NCBI GenBank assembly: GCA_049591295.1 | Contig: JBAWEQ010000025.1 | Coordinates: 1 to 64,000 of the forward strand | DNA length: 64,000 bases | Origin: DTPS01 sp049591295 | GTDB taxonomy: Bacteria > Acidobacteriota > UBA4820 > DSQY01 | Direction of reading: 5' to 3' | In this document: piece after piece, positions 41,244-51,200 of the stretch | Position numbering within the stretch: position 1 is the stretch's first letter | Layout of the letters: every line of letters begins with the position of its first letter | Notes under the pieces: generated by a model | Told to the model about the DNA's origin: nothing | What the model saw: the letters and a program-made list of their open reading frames with translations, nothing else | Databases searched by the model: none | Position numbers and translations under genes: made by a program

Positions 41244-44000
41244 ATGACGGCAAAGAGCCGGGGCCAGGAGAGGCAGCTCCAGTGCCTGTTCCAGATCGCC
41301 GCGATCCTGGTAAACCCCGAATTCTCGGTCCAGCAAGTCTTTGACCGGGTCATCAAGGCCCTGCCGCTGGGGCTTCGCCACCCGGAGGCCGGCCGGGTGA
41401 GGATCACCCTGGGCGAACGGGTTTGCGAATCAGAGGGGTTTGAAGAGACCCCCTGGAACCTGCGGGCGCACCTCGTGCTCCACGGAAAGCTCGCGGGCAA
41501 GCTGGACGTCGTCTACCTCGAAAACCGCTCACAATACGGAGAGAACCCCTTTCTCCTGGACGAACGAAAGCTCGTGGAAATCACCGCGCAGAAGCTCGGC
41601 CCGGCCATTGAATCGCGGGATAAAGAGGGAAGGCCCGCCGGGTCTCCGGAAACGGCGGCCTCCACCACCCCATCCGACCACAAACCCGAGTGGCGGACCA
41701 TTCTGGACCTCATCCAGGAGACGGACAGCGCCCTCTACAAGCGTCTCGTCCGGAGGCTGATGAACCACCTGACCAAGCTGAACCTTCCCGCCATCCAGAA
41801 GATCATCACCCGTCTGGATCCGGCCGTCTATGCCGAAAGGGAACGCGAATCCTGGGGCTCCAACCAGCCTCTGCCCAAGCGGGACATCGCGGTCCTCGAC
41901 GCGGCCTTCGAGGAGGTCATCAGGGTCGCCTCCACCACCATCCAGGAGCCGGAGCTGGCCCGGCTGATCAAGCAGTGGATGAAGCAGGACAAGCTCGGCT
42001 TCTTCGCCATGGCCATCGAAAGGCGGGATATCTCGCTCATCGAGATCTCCGACATCGTGAACCGCTTCTGCAGGGACACCAAGGAGGAGGAGCACGCGCT
42101 GTCTCATTCCGATGACATGAACGTGCGCGTGGCGCTCACCCGGCGCTTTCTCACCGACAGCCTCCCCTTCATCCGCGTCGCCAAGGAATACCTGACGGTG
42201 TACGATTTCGGCCGGATCCTGTCCAGGGTCGCCGGGCCCGGCCAGGGCAACGGGCGGCTGGGAGGCAAGGCGGCGGGGCTGATCCTGGCCGCGCACATTC
42301 TCGGCCGCCTCGGGCAGGACAATCCCCTTCTGGCCAATTTCAAGGTGCCTCACACCTGGTACATCGCCTCGGACGGCATGCTCGATTTCGTTCATTACAA
42401 CTCGCTCGAGGACCTTCAGAGCTTCAAGTTCTCCAGCATCAGTGAGGTCCGGCACAACTATCCCTACATCGAACAGGTGTTCAAGCACTCCTCTTTTTCT
42501 CTCGAGATGCTCAACCAGCTCAAGGTGGCCCTGGACGACCTGGGGGAGGGCCCTCTCATCGTCCGCTCCTCCAGCCTGCTGGAGGACAGCCTCGGCACGG
42601 CCTTCTCGGGCAAGTACCGCAGCCTCTTTCTGGCCAACACGGGCTCCAAACAGGAGCGGCTGGAGGCCCTCACCGACGCCGTGGCCGAGGTGTACGCCTC
42701 GATCTTCGGGCCCGACCCCATCCAGTACCGCGCCGAGAGGGGTCTGCTGGACTTCATGGAGGAGATGGGGGTCATCATCCAGCGTGTCGTCGGGCGCAGG
42801 ATAGGCAAATACTTCTTCCCGGCCTTCGCGGGCGTGGCCTTCTCCACCAACGAATTCCGTTGGTCGCCGAGGATCAAGCGGGAGGACGGCATCCTTCGCA
42901 TGGTTGCCGGGCTGGGCACCAGGGCCGTGGACCGAATCGGAGACGACTTCCCGGTCCTCGTGTCGCCGGGCCATCCCGATTTGCGGGTCAACGTGACGCC
43001 GGAGCAGGTCTTTCACTACGCGCAGCGGTACATCGACGTCATCAACCTGGAGACGGGAAGGTTCGAGTCCGCGAGCATCGAGCGGATCTTCCAGGAGGTT
43101 GGGGACGACTTCCCGCTCCTCGAGCGCATCGTCTCCCTGTACGACGGGAGCTCCCTGCGAAGACCCATGCCAGGCTTGGTGGATCCCCGTGGGAGCGATC
43201 TGGTGGTGACTTTCGCGGGGCTCATCGAGAGCACCGATTTCGTCCCTCAGATGCGCGAGATCATGCGCACCCTCCAGACCACCATCGGGATGCCCGTGGA
43301 TCTGGAATTCGCCCACGATGGGGAGTCGCTTCACCTGCTCCAGTGCCGGCCCCAGAGCAGGCTCGGCGACGAAGGGCCCGTCACAATCCCCCACTGGATT
43401 CCGGAAAAGCGCAAGCTCTTCTCGGCCAAGAAATACGTGACCAACGGCCAGGTCGGAGGCGTCCGCTATATCGTCTACGTCGATCCCGAGGCCTATTCGA
43501 AGCTGCCGAGCCACGACGACATGGTGCAGGTGGCCGACGCCATCAGCCGCCTCAACGGCATCCTCCCCCGCCGCTCCTTCGTCCTCATGGGCCCCGGGCG
43601 CTGGGGCAGCCGGGGTGACATCACCCTGGGAGTGGGCGTCACCTACTCGGGCATCAACAACACGCAGATGCTGATCGAGATCGCCCGCCGCAAGGGAAGC
43701 TACGTTCCCGACCTCTCCTTCGGAACCCATTTTTTCCAGGACCTCGTCGAGGCCAAGATACGCTACCTGGCCCTCTTTCCGGACGAGGATGGGATCATCT
43801 TCAACGAGGGCTTCTTTCGCGAAGTCTCCAACATGCTTCCCGTCCTGCTGCCCGAATACGGCCACCTTCAGCACGTGATAAGGGTGATCGACGTCGAGCA
43901 GGCCTCCGGCGGGCTCGAGCTCCAGGTGATGATGGACGGGATCAAGGAACAGGCCCTGGGATTCCTGGCGGAGAAGAGCACCCCGAATGTCTTTTCGTAG
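41244..44000 (+). CDS. GAF-like/PEP-pyruvate-binding domain protein
   Basis: A 918-residue cytosolic protein. The first 125 residues (LQCLFQIAAILVNPEFSVQQ onward) look like the GAF-type N-terminus of sensor proteins. A helical region follows, and then an ATP-grasp PEP/pyruvate-binding domain (about 330-720) as in PEP synthase: RLGGKAAGLILAAHIL, LIVRSSSLLEDSLGTAFSGKY and LEFAHDGESLHLLQCRPQS. The swivelling phospho-His domain and the PEP-binding barrel are missing. The C-terminal 200 residues, with GPGRWGSRGDITLGVGVTYSG, are unassigned. It may phosphorylate or sense rather than make PEP. A TATACT at 41209-41214 may be its -10. Confidence 0.75.
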   Translation: MTAKSRGQERQLQCLFQIAAILVNPEFSVQQVFDRVIKALPLGLRHPEAGRVRITLGERVCESEGFEETPWNLRAHLVLHGKLAGKLDVVYLENRSQYGENPFLLDERKLVEITAQKLGPAIESRDKEGRPAGSPETAASTTPSDHKPEWRTILDLIQETDSALYKRLVRRLMNHLTKLNLPAIQKIITRLDPAVYAERERESWGSNQPLPKRDIAVLDAAFEEVIRVASTTIQEPELARLIKQWMKQDKLGFFAMAIERRDISLIEISDIVNRFCRDTKEEEHALSHSDDMNVRVALTRRFLTDSLPFIRVAKEYLTVYDFGRILSRVAGPGQGNGRLGGKAAGLILAAHILGRLGQDNPLLANFKVPHTWYIASDGMLDFVHYNSLEDLQSFKFSSISEVRHNYPYIEQVFKHSSFSLEMLNQLKVALDDLGEGPLIVRSSSLLEDSLGTAFSGKYRSLFLANTGSKQERLEALTDAVAEVYASIFGPDPIQYRAERGLLDFMEEMGVIIQRVVGRRIGKYFFPAFAGVAFSTNEFRWSPRIKREDGILRMVAGLGTRAVDRIGDDFPVLVSPGHPDLRVNVTPEQVFHYAQRYIDVINLETGRFESASIERIFQEVGDDFPLLERIVSLYDGSSLRRPMPGLVDPRGSDLVVTFAGLIESTDFVPQMREIMRTLQTTIGMPVDLEFAHDGESLHLLQCRPQSRLGDEGPVTIPHWIPEKRKLFSAKKYVTNGQVGGVRYIVYVDPEAYSKLPSHDDMVQVADAISRLNGILPRRSFVLMGPGRWGSRGDITLGVGVTYSGINNTQMLIEIARRKGSYVPDLSFGTHFFQDLVEAKIRYLALFPDEDGIIFNEGFFREVSNMLPVLLPEYGHLQHVIRVIDVEQASGGLELQVMMDGIKEQALGFLAEKSTPNVFS

Positions 44001-44017
44001 GAGATCCCCCGCAGAGC

Positions 44018-44046
44018 TTGCACGGCGGACAGGGTCTGACCATACT
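44018..44046 (+). promoter_or_regulatory. Possible promoter of the tandem GDH-paralogue operon
   Basis: TTGCAC (44018-44023) and CATACT (44041-44046) are separated by exactly 17 nt, between the PEP-binding gene and the first GDH paralogue. It would give a leader of about 145 nt rich in hairpins such as GACCGGG/CCCGGGG. Confidence 0.5.
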
Positions 44047-44198
44047 GGCATGGTTCCGTCCAGCCCTTCGGGGCGCAGCCCTCTTGACCGGGCGCGGCTC
44101 CGCCGCTCCGACCCGGGGGGAAAGGCGCCAGTGGCCGCCGCGGCCGCCGGCCTCTTCGGGATTCGGTGGCGGGCGGTTTGAACTGGGGAGGCTCGGCC

Positions 44199-45437
44199 TT
44201 GGACACCCGGGACTGCTTCGAAAGGGCCGCCGATCTCGTGGGCTTGTCTCCCGGCGTCAGGCGCCTCCTCGCCCTGCCCTGCGACGAGTTGACCCTCAAC
44301 TTTCCCGTCAAGATGGACGACGAGTCGGTGGAGACCTTCCGCGGGTTTCGCGTGCATCACAACGACGCTCTGGGACCCTACCTGGGAGGGCTCCGCTATC
44401 ACCCCTCGGTGACCCTCAAGGCCATGCGGACTCAGGCGGCGCAGCGAACCTGGCAGGCCGCCCTGGCGGGCCTCCCCTTCGGGGGCTCCATGGGGGGCAT
44501 CCAGCTGGATCCATCCCGTCACACGCTTTCGGAGCTGGAGAGGATCACGCGCCGCTTCGTGTTCGCCCTGGGCAACAACATCGGGCCGGACTACGACGTC
44601 CTCACGACAGAGGTCAATACGAACAGCCAGATCATGAGCTGGGTCCTGGACACCTACTTTTCCACGGTACCGCCCCAGGAGAGAAACCGCGCCTTCCCGG
44701 TGGTCACCGGCAAGCCGCTGGAGGCGGGCGGGCTCCCGGGGCGAAACCGGGCGGTGGGTCTGGGCATGGCCATGCTCATCGAACGCTGGGCGAGCGATCA
44801 CGCCGTCGACCTCGCCGACTCAACCTACACGCTCCAGGGATTCGGAACCGTGGGGTCCTCGGTGGCGCGGGTCCTCCAGTCCAAGGGCGCCAGGCTACTG
44901 GCCGTAGAGGATGTGACCGGAGCTGTATTCCATCCCGGCGGCATCGATGCGGAAGACCTGTTCGCTTACTCCAGACGGCGTTTCGGTCTGCGGGGCTACC
45001 CGAGGGCGACCGCGCTCAGTCACGAGGCCTTCCTGCGCACTCCGGCCACGATCTTCATTCCGGCCGCCCTGGCCACGGGCTTCACGAGCGAGCTGTTGGA
45101 GCTCCTGGATGTGCGCGTCGTGGCCGAGGGGGCCTGCATCCTGACGGAACCGGGAATGGACGACGTGCTCCGGCGAAAGGGGACGGACCTTCTGCCCGAT
45201 GTGCTCTGCACTGCGGGAGGAGCCACCGCCAGCTACTTCGAGTGGCTCCAGAACAAGCGCGGCGAAAGGTGGGAACTCGGGGAGGTGGAGAAGCGCCTCC
45301 AGGACACGCTGTACCGCGCCTATGACCGGGTGGCGAGGGCCTCCCAGGAGTTCGGTGCCGATTGGAGGACCACTAGCGTGGCCCTCGCCCTGGAGGATCT
45401 GGAAGGGGTCTACAGGGACCGGGGAATCTTCCCCTGA
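44199..45437 (+). CDS. Non-catalytic glutamate dehydrogenase paralogue 1
   Basis: A 412-residue full-length Glu/Leu/Phe/Val dehydrogenase-fold protein. Key residues of the active enzyme are replaced: the substrate Lys by Leu62 (GPYLGGLRY), the second Lys by Gln86 (RTWQ), the catalytic Lys by Met98 (GGSMGG) and the catalytic Asp by Glu138 (TTEV). The dinucleotide loop GFGTVGS and TASYFEW are kept. I chose the TTG at 44199: GGGGAGG lies 8 nt upstream and the N-terminus then aligns with the other paralogues; GTG 44166 is the alternative. It is probably a regulatory subunit. Confidence 0.85.
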   Translation: MDTRDCFERAADLVGLSPGVRRLLALPCDELTLNFPVKMDDESVETFRGFRVHHNDALGPYLGGLRYHPSVTLKAMRTQAAQRTWQAALAGLPFGGSMGGIQLDPSRHTLSELERITRRFVFALGNNIGPDYDVLTTEVNTNSQIMSWVLDTYFSTVPPQERNRAFPVVTGKPLEAGGLPGRNRAVGLGMAMLIERWASDHAVDLADSTYTLQGFGTVGSSVARVLQSKGARLLAVEDVTGAVFHPGGIDAEDLFAYSRRRFGLRGYPRATALSHEAFLRTPATIFIPAALATGFTSELLELLDVRVVAEGACILTEPGMDDVLRRKGTDLLPDVLCTAGGATASYFEWLQNKRGERWELGEVEKRLQDTLYRAYDRVARASQEFGADWRTTSVALALEDLEGVYRDRGIFP

Positions 45438-45450
45438 CGGGAGCCGTGCC

Positions 45451-46701
45451 ATGACAAGCTACGACGAAGCGCTCCGCCAGCTCAACCAGGCCGCCGAACG
45501 CATGGGCCTGGACCCGGACGTGCGCAAGATCCTTTCGCAGACCGCCAGCGAAATCACCGTGAACTTTCCCGTCAAGATGGACGACGGACAGGTCCGCATG
45601 CTCACCGGCCACCTGGCACAGCACAACAACGTCCTCGGGCCGTTCGCAGGGGGGCTGCGCTATCAGGAGGCGGTGGACACGGACGACGTCAGGGCCCTGG
45701 CGATCCGGATGACCTGGAAACACGCTGTCCTCGGACTGCCCTTCGGCGGCGCTATGGGCGGTGTGGACGTTGACCCGTTGCGCTGCTCTCCGGCCGAATT
45801 GGAGCGCACCACCCGGCGCTTCACCTTCGGTCTGGGCGGCAATATCGGTCCCGAGTACGGCGTGCTCTGCCCCGAATTGGGCACTGACGGACAGATCATG
45901 GCCTGGATTCTGGACACCTATGCCTCGACCATGTCGCCCCACGAGCGAAACCTCTGCCGCCACGTGGTCATGGGCAAGCCCGCGACCGTGGGAGGAAGCG
46001 CGGGGCGGGAGCAGGCGGCCGGCCAGGCCATCGTCATCATGCTCGATGAGTGGGCGCGGCACGAGCAGCTGGACCTGACGCAGGCGACCTTCTTCATCCA
46101 GGGCTTTGGCGCCGCGGGCTCGTGGGCGGCCCGCCTCCTGGCGGAGCGCGGGGCGCGCCTTCTGGCCGTGGAGGAGGCCAGCGGCGCCATCGCCCATCCG
46201 GACGGCATCGATCCCGGCGATCTGGACTCTTATGCTCGCCAGCGCGGGGTCATCGAGGGCTACCCCAAAGCCTCCCCTACCGACCATGCCGGCTTCCTCT
46301 CCACCCCGGCGGACATCTTCATTGCCGCCTCACCGCAGAAGCCGGTCTCGCGGGACTACGCCTCCATGCTGAGGGTCCGGGTCGTGGCGGAGGGGGCCGA
46401 TTCCCTCACCGACCGCGAGACCGAGGCCCTTCTCCAGGAGAGAGGCATCCAGATTCTGCCGGACCTGCTCTGCCATTCGGGCGACACCATCGTCTACTAC
46501 TACGAATGGCTTCAAAACCGCAGAAGTGAACGATGGGAGGCGGAGGAGGTCAGCTCTAAGATGCGCCGCCTCCTCCTCTCGGTCTACGAAGAGGCCCGCG
46601 GCATCGCTTCGGAACTCCACACCGACCTGCGCTCGGCCGCACTCATAGCGGGTCTCCGCAGGATCGAGACGGCCTATCTGAAGCGGGGCATCTTCCCCTG
46701 A
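45451..46701 (+). CDS. Non-catalytic glutamate dehydrogenase paralogue 2
   Basis: A 416-residue Glu dehydrogenase-fold protein 13 nt after paralogue 1. The substrate Lys is Ala66 (GPFAGGLRY), the catalytic Lys is Met102 (GGAMGG), the catalytic Asp is Glu142 (CPEL) and the conserved Ser near the C-terminus is Tyr (VYYYEW). The second Lys90 (RMTWK) is kept. The nucleotide loop GFGAAGS remains. It shares the Lys-to-Met and Asp-to-Glu changes with paralogue 1, so both derive from an already altered ancestor. There are no stops or frameshifts, and composition is like the neighbours. Confidence 0.86.
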   Translation: MTSYDEALRQLNQAAERMGLDPDVRKILSQTASEITVNFPVKMDDGQVRMLTGHLAQHNNVLGPFAGGLRYQEAVDTDDVRALAIRMTWKHAVLGLPFGGAMGGVDVDPLRCSPAELERTTRRFTFGLGGNIGPEYGVLCPELGTDGQIMAWILDTYASTMSPHERNLCRHVVMGKPATVGGSAGREQAAGQAIVIMLDEWARHEQLDLTQATFFIQGFGAAGSWAARLLAERGARLLAVEEASGAIAHPDGIDPGDLDSYARQRGVIEGYPKASPTDHAGFLSTPADIFIAASPQKPVSRDYASMLRVRVVAEGADSLTDRETEALLQERGIQILPDLLCHSGDTIVYYYEWLQNRRSERWEAEEVSSKMRRLLLSVYEEARGIASELHTDLRSAALIAGLRRIETAYLKRGIFP

Positions 46702-46728
46702 GGCGGGCCCGTCGGCGGCGTGAATTCG

Positions 46729-47997
46729 TCAGGGAGCTTGACCTGCTTGGCTCCCATCCTCCCGGACTTTCCAAAGGAAGAACCCGCCCAGGAAGAAGAG
46801 CGGAGCCATGGAGAGGGCTCCAAGCCGCATGCTTCCGGTGAGCGATGTAACCCCTCCAAAAAGAACCGGACCGATGAGGGCGGCTACCTTCCCGGCCATG
46901 CCGAAGAAGCCGAAGAACTCCCCTTCCTTCTCCTTCGGAGCGAGCCTGGCGAGAAATCCCCGGGCGATGGATTGGGTGGCTCCCAGCATCAAGCCGGCGA
47001 ATCCGGCCCCTACGATGAACTGCGTGTAGGTCTGGACGGTGGCGAGCCCTCCGCAGAGAAGGGCCCACAGCGCCACCAAGACCAGCAGCGTCCGCCGGGA
47101 GCCGAACCGGTCGGCAAGCCAGCCGAGGGCGTATGCACCCGCGGCCGCCACCACGTTCAGGTAGAGGAACAGCAGAAAGATGTCCTTGTCCCTGACTCGA
47201 AGGACCTGCTTGGCGTAGGCTCCGGCGAAGATAATCACCGTGTTGAGACCGTCGTTGAAGAAGAAATTGGCCAAGAGGAACCAGAAGAGATTCCTGAACC
47301 GCCGGATGGCCTTGAGGGTAGCCCAAACCTGCCGGTAGGCCTGGCCCAGGCCCCCGATCCGCCCGGAAGGGCGCGCTCCCCGCTCCCGCATGAAAAATAT
47401 GGGGAGGGCGAAGAAGAGAAAGGCTCCCGCCACGAGCAGAAAGGAGGCGTGGATGTTGGCCATGTTCCCGAGGCTGGCTCCATCCCTGTAGAAGGGAATC
47501 ACGAGGAGCATCCCCAGCAGCCCCCCGAGGTAGCCCGTTCCCCACCCGATTCCAGAGACCGTATCCGTTTTGCCGGCCGGGGCCACCTCAACCAGCAGGG
47601 CGTTATAGAACACGTTCGCGCACGCGAACCCCACGTTGGCCAGGCCGAAGAAAAGCCACGCCTTCACGAGGTCGCCTGGCCCCAGCAGGGCGCACAGGGC
47701 GGTTCCCGCGATGCAGAGGAGCGAGAAGGTAATGAGAAAGGGCTTGCGTCGCCCCGCCTGGTCGCTCCAGGCCCCCAGGCCCGGGGAGAGTGCGGCGGCG
47801 GCCACCTCGGAGAGGCCGTACAGGAGCCCCCACTGGAAGGGGCCCGTCCGGCCCGGCATGACCACCGCCATGAAAAATAGCGGGAACCCGATGGTGGTCA
47901 TGATGGTGGAATAGGGCGAGTTCGCAAAGTCGTAGAGCGACCACGACACCACCCGCCCCCAGCGAAAACCCTCGGGCTCTCCCCGTGGATCCCCCAT
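46729..47997 (-). CDS. MFS transporter, UMF1/Atg22-like
   Basis: A 422-residue inner-membrane transporter with 12 hydrophobic segments. The N-terminal WSLYDFANSPYSTIMTTIGFPLFF and the loop SDQAGRRKPFL (motif A) are typical of the UMF1 group of the major facilitator superfamily, related to yeast vacuolar amino-acid effluxer Atg22. The substrate is unknown. ATG 47997 has GGGAGGGAGG directly upstream. Its 3' end converges on the GDH paralogue operon with a 27-nt gap; no clear terminator is visible there. Confidence 0.85.
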   Translation of the reverse strand: MGDPRGEPEGFRWGRVVSWSLYDFANSPYSTIMTTIGFPLFFMAVVMPGRTGPFQWGLLYGLSEVAAAALSPGLGAWSDQAGRRKPFLITFSLLCIAGTALCALLGPGDLVKAWLFFGLANVGFACANVFYNALLVEVAPAGKTDTVSGIGWGTGYLGGLLGMLLVIPFYRDGASLGNMANIHASFLLVAGAFLFFALPIFFMRERGARPSGRIGGLGQAYRQVWATLKAIRRFRNLFWFLLANFFFNDGLNTVIIFAGAYAKQVLRVRDKDIFLLFLYLNVVAAAGAYALGWLADRFGSRRTLLVLVALWALLCGGLATVQTYTQFIVGAGFAGLMLGATQSIARGFLARLAPKEKEGEFFGFFGMAGKVAALIGPVLFGGVTSLTGSMRLGALSMAPLFFLGGFFLWKVREDGSQAGQAP

Positions 47998-48115
47998 GCC
48001 TCCCTCCCAACCCCATAAGCCTACCGGAAAAGCCTGGAGAGGCATAGGGTTCCCCTGGGAACATTCGTCGATTTCGCGGGGCATCGAGGCCTTTCTCCGG
48101 GACACTCCAGGCCCC

Positions 48116-48144
48116 TTGACACCCACTATATGTTGCGCTATATT
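48116..48144 (+). promoter_or_regulatory. Consensus sigma-70 promoter of nrdJ
   Basis: A perfect TTGACA (48116-48121), a 17-nt spacer and TATATT (48139-48144) give one of the strongest promoters in the window. The predicted start is near 48151, about 95 nt before the chosen nrdJ ATG. Confidence 0.85.
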
Positions 48145-48169
48145 ACCCCTGCTTAGCTAAATATAGGGG
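48123..48169 (+). promoter_or_regulatory. Tandem NrdR-like operator boxes at the nrdJ promoter
   Basis: Box 1 (48123-48138, CCACTATATGTTGCGC) matches the NrdR box consensus ACACTATATMTTGTGT at about 12 of 16 positions. Box 2 (48154-48169, TAGCTAAATATAGGGG) is weaker. Their centres are 31 bp apart, the characteristic spacing of NrdR box pairs. Box 1 sits in the -35/-10 spacer and box 2 at the start site, as for a repressor. Confidence 0.7.
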
Positions 48170-48245
48170 TGCCCTGGGGCATAAGCCCTTTGGACACATG
48201 AACTTGGGATTCAGTGTCTCCACGAGAACATGGGAGGTCAGTCGG

Positions 48246-51200
48246 ATGGACACGCACAAGGGTGGCGGCCAGGCTGGCAGCACCGGCAACCGCAAGGCCA
48301 CAGCCACGCCCCAGATCGGCAATTCGAAGGATCCCTCGCCCCCGGACAATTCGCAGCCGCCCGAAGTCGGCTTATCCACGGAGGCTCTCGTTCCGTTTCA
48401 CCTGGATCGGCGGTTCACTTCTCCAGACTGCGATCCGCTGGATGGCGCCGCCTACCAACGCCGGGCCTCCAAGATCATGAACACGGATGGGTCCACGGTG
48501 TTCGCCATGGAGAACGCCGAGGTCCCCGCGGACTGGAGCCAGCTGGCCACGGACATCCTGATCAGCAAGTACTTCCGAAAAGCCGGGGTACCGGGCACGG
48601 GCCACGAGACCTCCATCCGCCAGGTGATCCGCCGTATCGCCCACACTCTCAGGATCGAGGGCGAGAAGTTCGGGGGCTACTTCACGGACAAGGAGGAGGC
48701 CGATGTCTTCGAGGCCGAGCTCTCCCACCTGCTCCTGACCCAGAGGGGGGCATTCAATTCGCCCGTCTGGTTCAATCTGGGGCTCTGGCACGAATACGGG
48801 ATCGAGGGGTCGGGCGGCGCCTATTACTGGAGTGCCGAGACCGGGCAGATCGAGGAGACGTCCAACGCCTATCAGCACCCCCAGTGCTCCGCGTGCTTCA
48901 TCCAGAGCGTGGACGACGACCTGATGAGCATCTTCCAGCTGGCCAAGAACGAGGCCCGGCTGTTCAAGTACGGATCGGGCACCGGCAGCAACTTCTCGCG
49001 GATCCGCTCCCGGGAAGAGAGGCTCTCTGGCGGGGGCACCTCATCGGGCCTGATGAGCTTTCTGGAGGTCCTGGATCGCGCCGCCGGCGCCACCAAGTCC
49101 GGCGGAACCACCCGTCGCGCCGCCAAGATGGTCTGCCTGGACATGGACCATCCTGAGGTGGAGGACTTCATCAACTGGAAGCGCCGGGAGGAAAACAAGG
49201 CGCGGGTGCTGGCCGAGGCGGGGACCGACCTGGACGATGCGGTGCACACCGTCTCGGGCCAGAACGCCAACAACTCGCTGCGAATCACCGACGCCTTCAT
49301 GGAGGCCTACGAAAAGGACGGAGAGTGGACCACCACCTACCGGACCAGCGGAGAGCCCGCGCACACCCACCGGGCCCGGGATCTCATGCGCCAGATCGCC
49401 GTGGCCGCGTGGGAGTGCGGCGACCCGGGGCTGCAATTCGACAGCACCATCAACCGCTGGCACACTTGCAAGGCCACCGACCGCATCCACGCCTCCAACC
49501 CCTGCTCAGAGTACATGTTCCTGGACGACTCGGCCTGCAACCTCGCCAGCCTGAACCTCATGAAGTTCCTGAATGAAGAGGGCGACTTCGACGTGGAGGG
49601 CTACAAGCACGCCGTGGGCGTCTTCATCACCGCCCAGGAGATCCTGGTGGACCTCTCCTCCTACCCCACCGAGACCATCACCAAGAACAGCCACGACTTC
49701 CGCCCTCTCGGCCTCGGCTACGCCAACCTCGGCACCCTCCTGATGGTCCTGGGCATCCCCTACGACAGTCCCAAGGCATTCGCGTGGTGCGGCGCGCTCA
49801 CCAGCCTCATGACCGGACAGGCCTACCTGGTCTCCTCTCTGCTCGCCAAGCGCAAGGGCCCCTTCCCCGGCTATGCCAAGAACCGGGAGTCCATGCTGGA
49901 CGTCATCAAGATGCACCGGGACGCCAGCCACAAGGTGGAGCTGGATTACCTCCCGGAGAGCCTCGGCCTCGCCAGCCGGCAGGTGTGGGACGACGCCCTG
50001 GTCTTCGGCCGTCAGTTCGGCTTCCGCAACGCCCAGGCCACGGTGCTGGCCCCAACGGGAACCATCGGCCTGCTCATGGATTGCGATACCACCGGCATCG
50101 AGCCCGACTTCTCCCAGGTCAAGTTCAAGAAGCTGGCGGGCGGCGGCTACTTCAAGATCGTGAACCAGTCGGTGGAGCGCGCCCTGCACGCTCTCGGGTA
50201 TCCCCCCGCCCAGATCCAGGAGATGCTGCGGTATCTCGTGGGCACGGGGCAGCTGGCCGGCACTCCCCACATCCATCCAGCCAGCCTGATGACCAAGGGA
50301 TTCACGGAGGAAGAGGTGGCTCGCGTGGAAAGCCAGCTCGGGCGCGTGGTGGACCTCCCGCAGGCCTTTTCCGCCTTCGTCCTGGGCGACGACTGCATCC
50401 GGAGGCTGGGCTTCACCCCGGAGGAGGCCGGCAAGCCCGGCTTCAACGTGCTCGCCGCCCTCGGTTTCAGCGATGCCCAGATCGAGGAGGCCTCCGCCGT
50501 GGCCTGCGGCCACATGACGCTGGAAGGTGCGCCCTACCTGAAGGAGGAGCACCTGCCCGTGTTCGACTGCGCCAACCGCTGCGGAAGGCACGGCAAACGG
50601 TTCATCGCCCCCCTCGGCCACGTCAAGATGATGGCGGCGGCCCAGCCTTTCCTGTCCGGCGCCATCAGCAAGACCGTCAACCTGCCCGTCTCCATCATGC
50701 CGGAGGAAATCGAGCGGATCTACGTGGAAGGCTGGAAGCGCGGTCTCAAGGCCCTCGCCGTCTACCGGGACGGCTCCAAGGTCACCCAGCCCCTTTCGGA
50801 CGCCTCCACCCAGAAGGCCGCCAAGACGGAGGCGGCCTCGGCCCCAGCACCCGTGGAACAGCTCTGGCGCACGCCGCTTCAGCGCCGCAGGCTGCCGAAA
50901 AAGCGCGACGGCTTCACCCAGGAGGCACGCGTAGGCGGACAGAAGGTCTACCTGCGGACGGGCGAGTACGCCGACGGCCGCCTGGGCGAGGTCTTCATCG
51001 ACATGCACAAGGAGGGGGCCGCCTTCCGCTCCCTAATGAACTGCTTCGCCATCGCCATTTCGCTCGGCCTCCAGTACGGCGTTCCCCTGGAGGAGTACGT
51101 GGACTGCTTCACCTTCACGCGCTTCGAGCCCCAGGGGCCCGTCACGGACCACCCCAACATCAAATATGCCACCTCGGTCATCGACTACATCTTCCGGGTC

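Noticed and set aside
41529..44801. Very long minus-strand open frame opposite the PEP-binding gene
   Set aside because: It runs across a clear gene boundary and promoter on the other strand and encodes no recognisable protein.
44199..46701. GDH paralogues as decaying pseudogenes
   Set aside because: Both are full length without stops or frameshifts, have ribosome-binding sites and a 13-nt spacing, and share the same substitutions, which fits retained function better.
48145..48245. Cobalamin riboswitch in the nrdJ leader
   Set aside because: The leader is about 95 nt and lacks a B12-box-like sequence.
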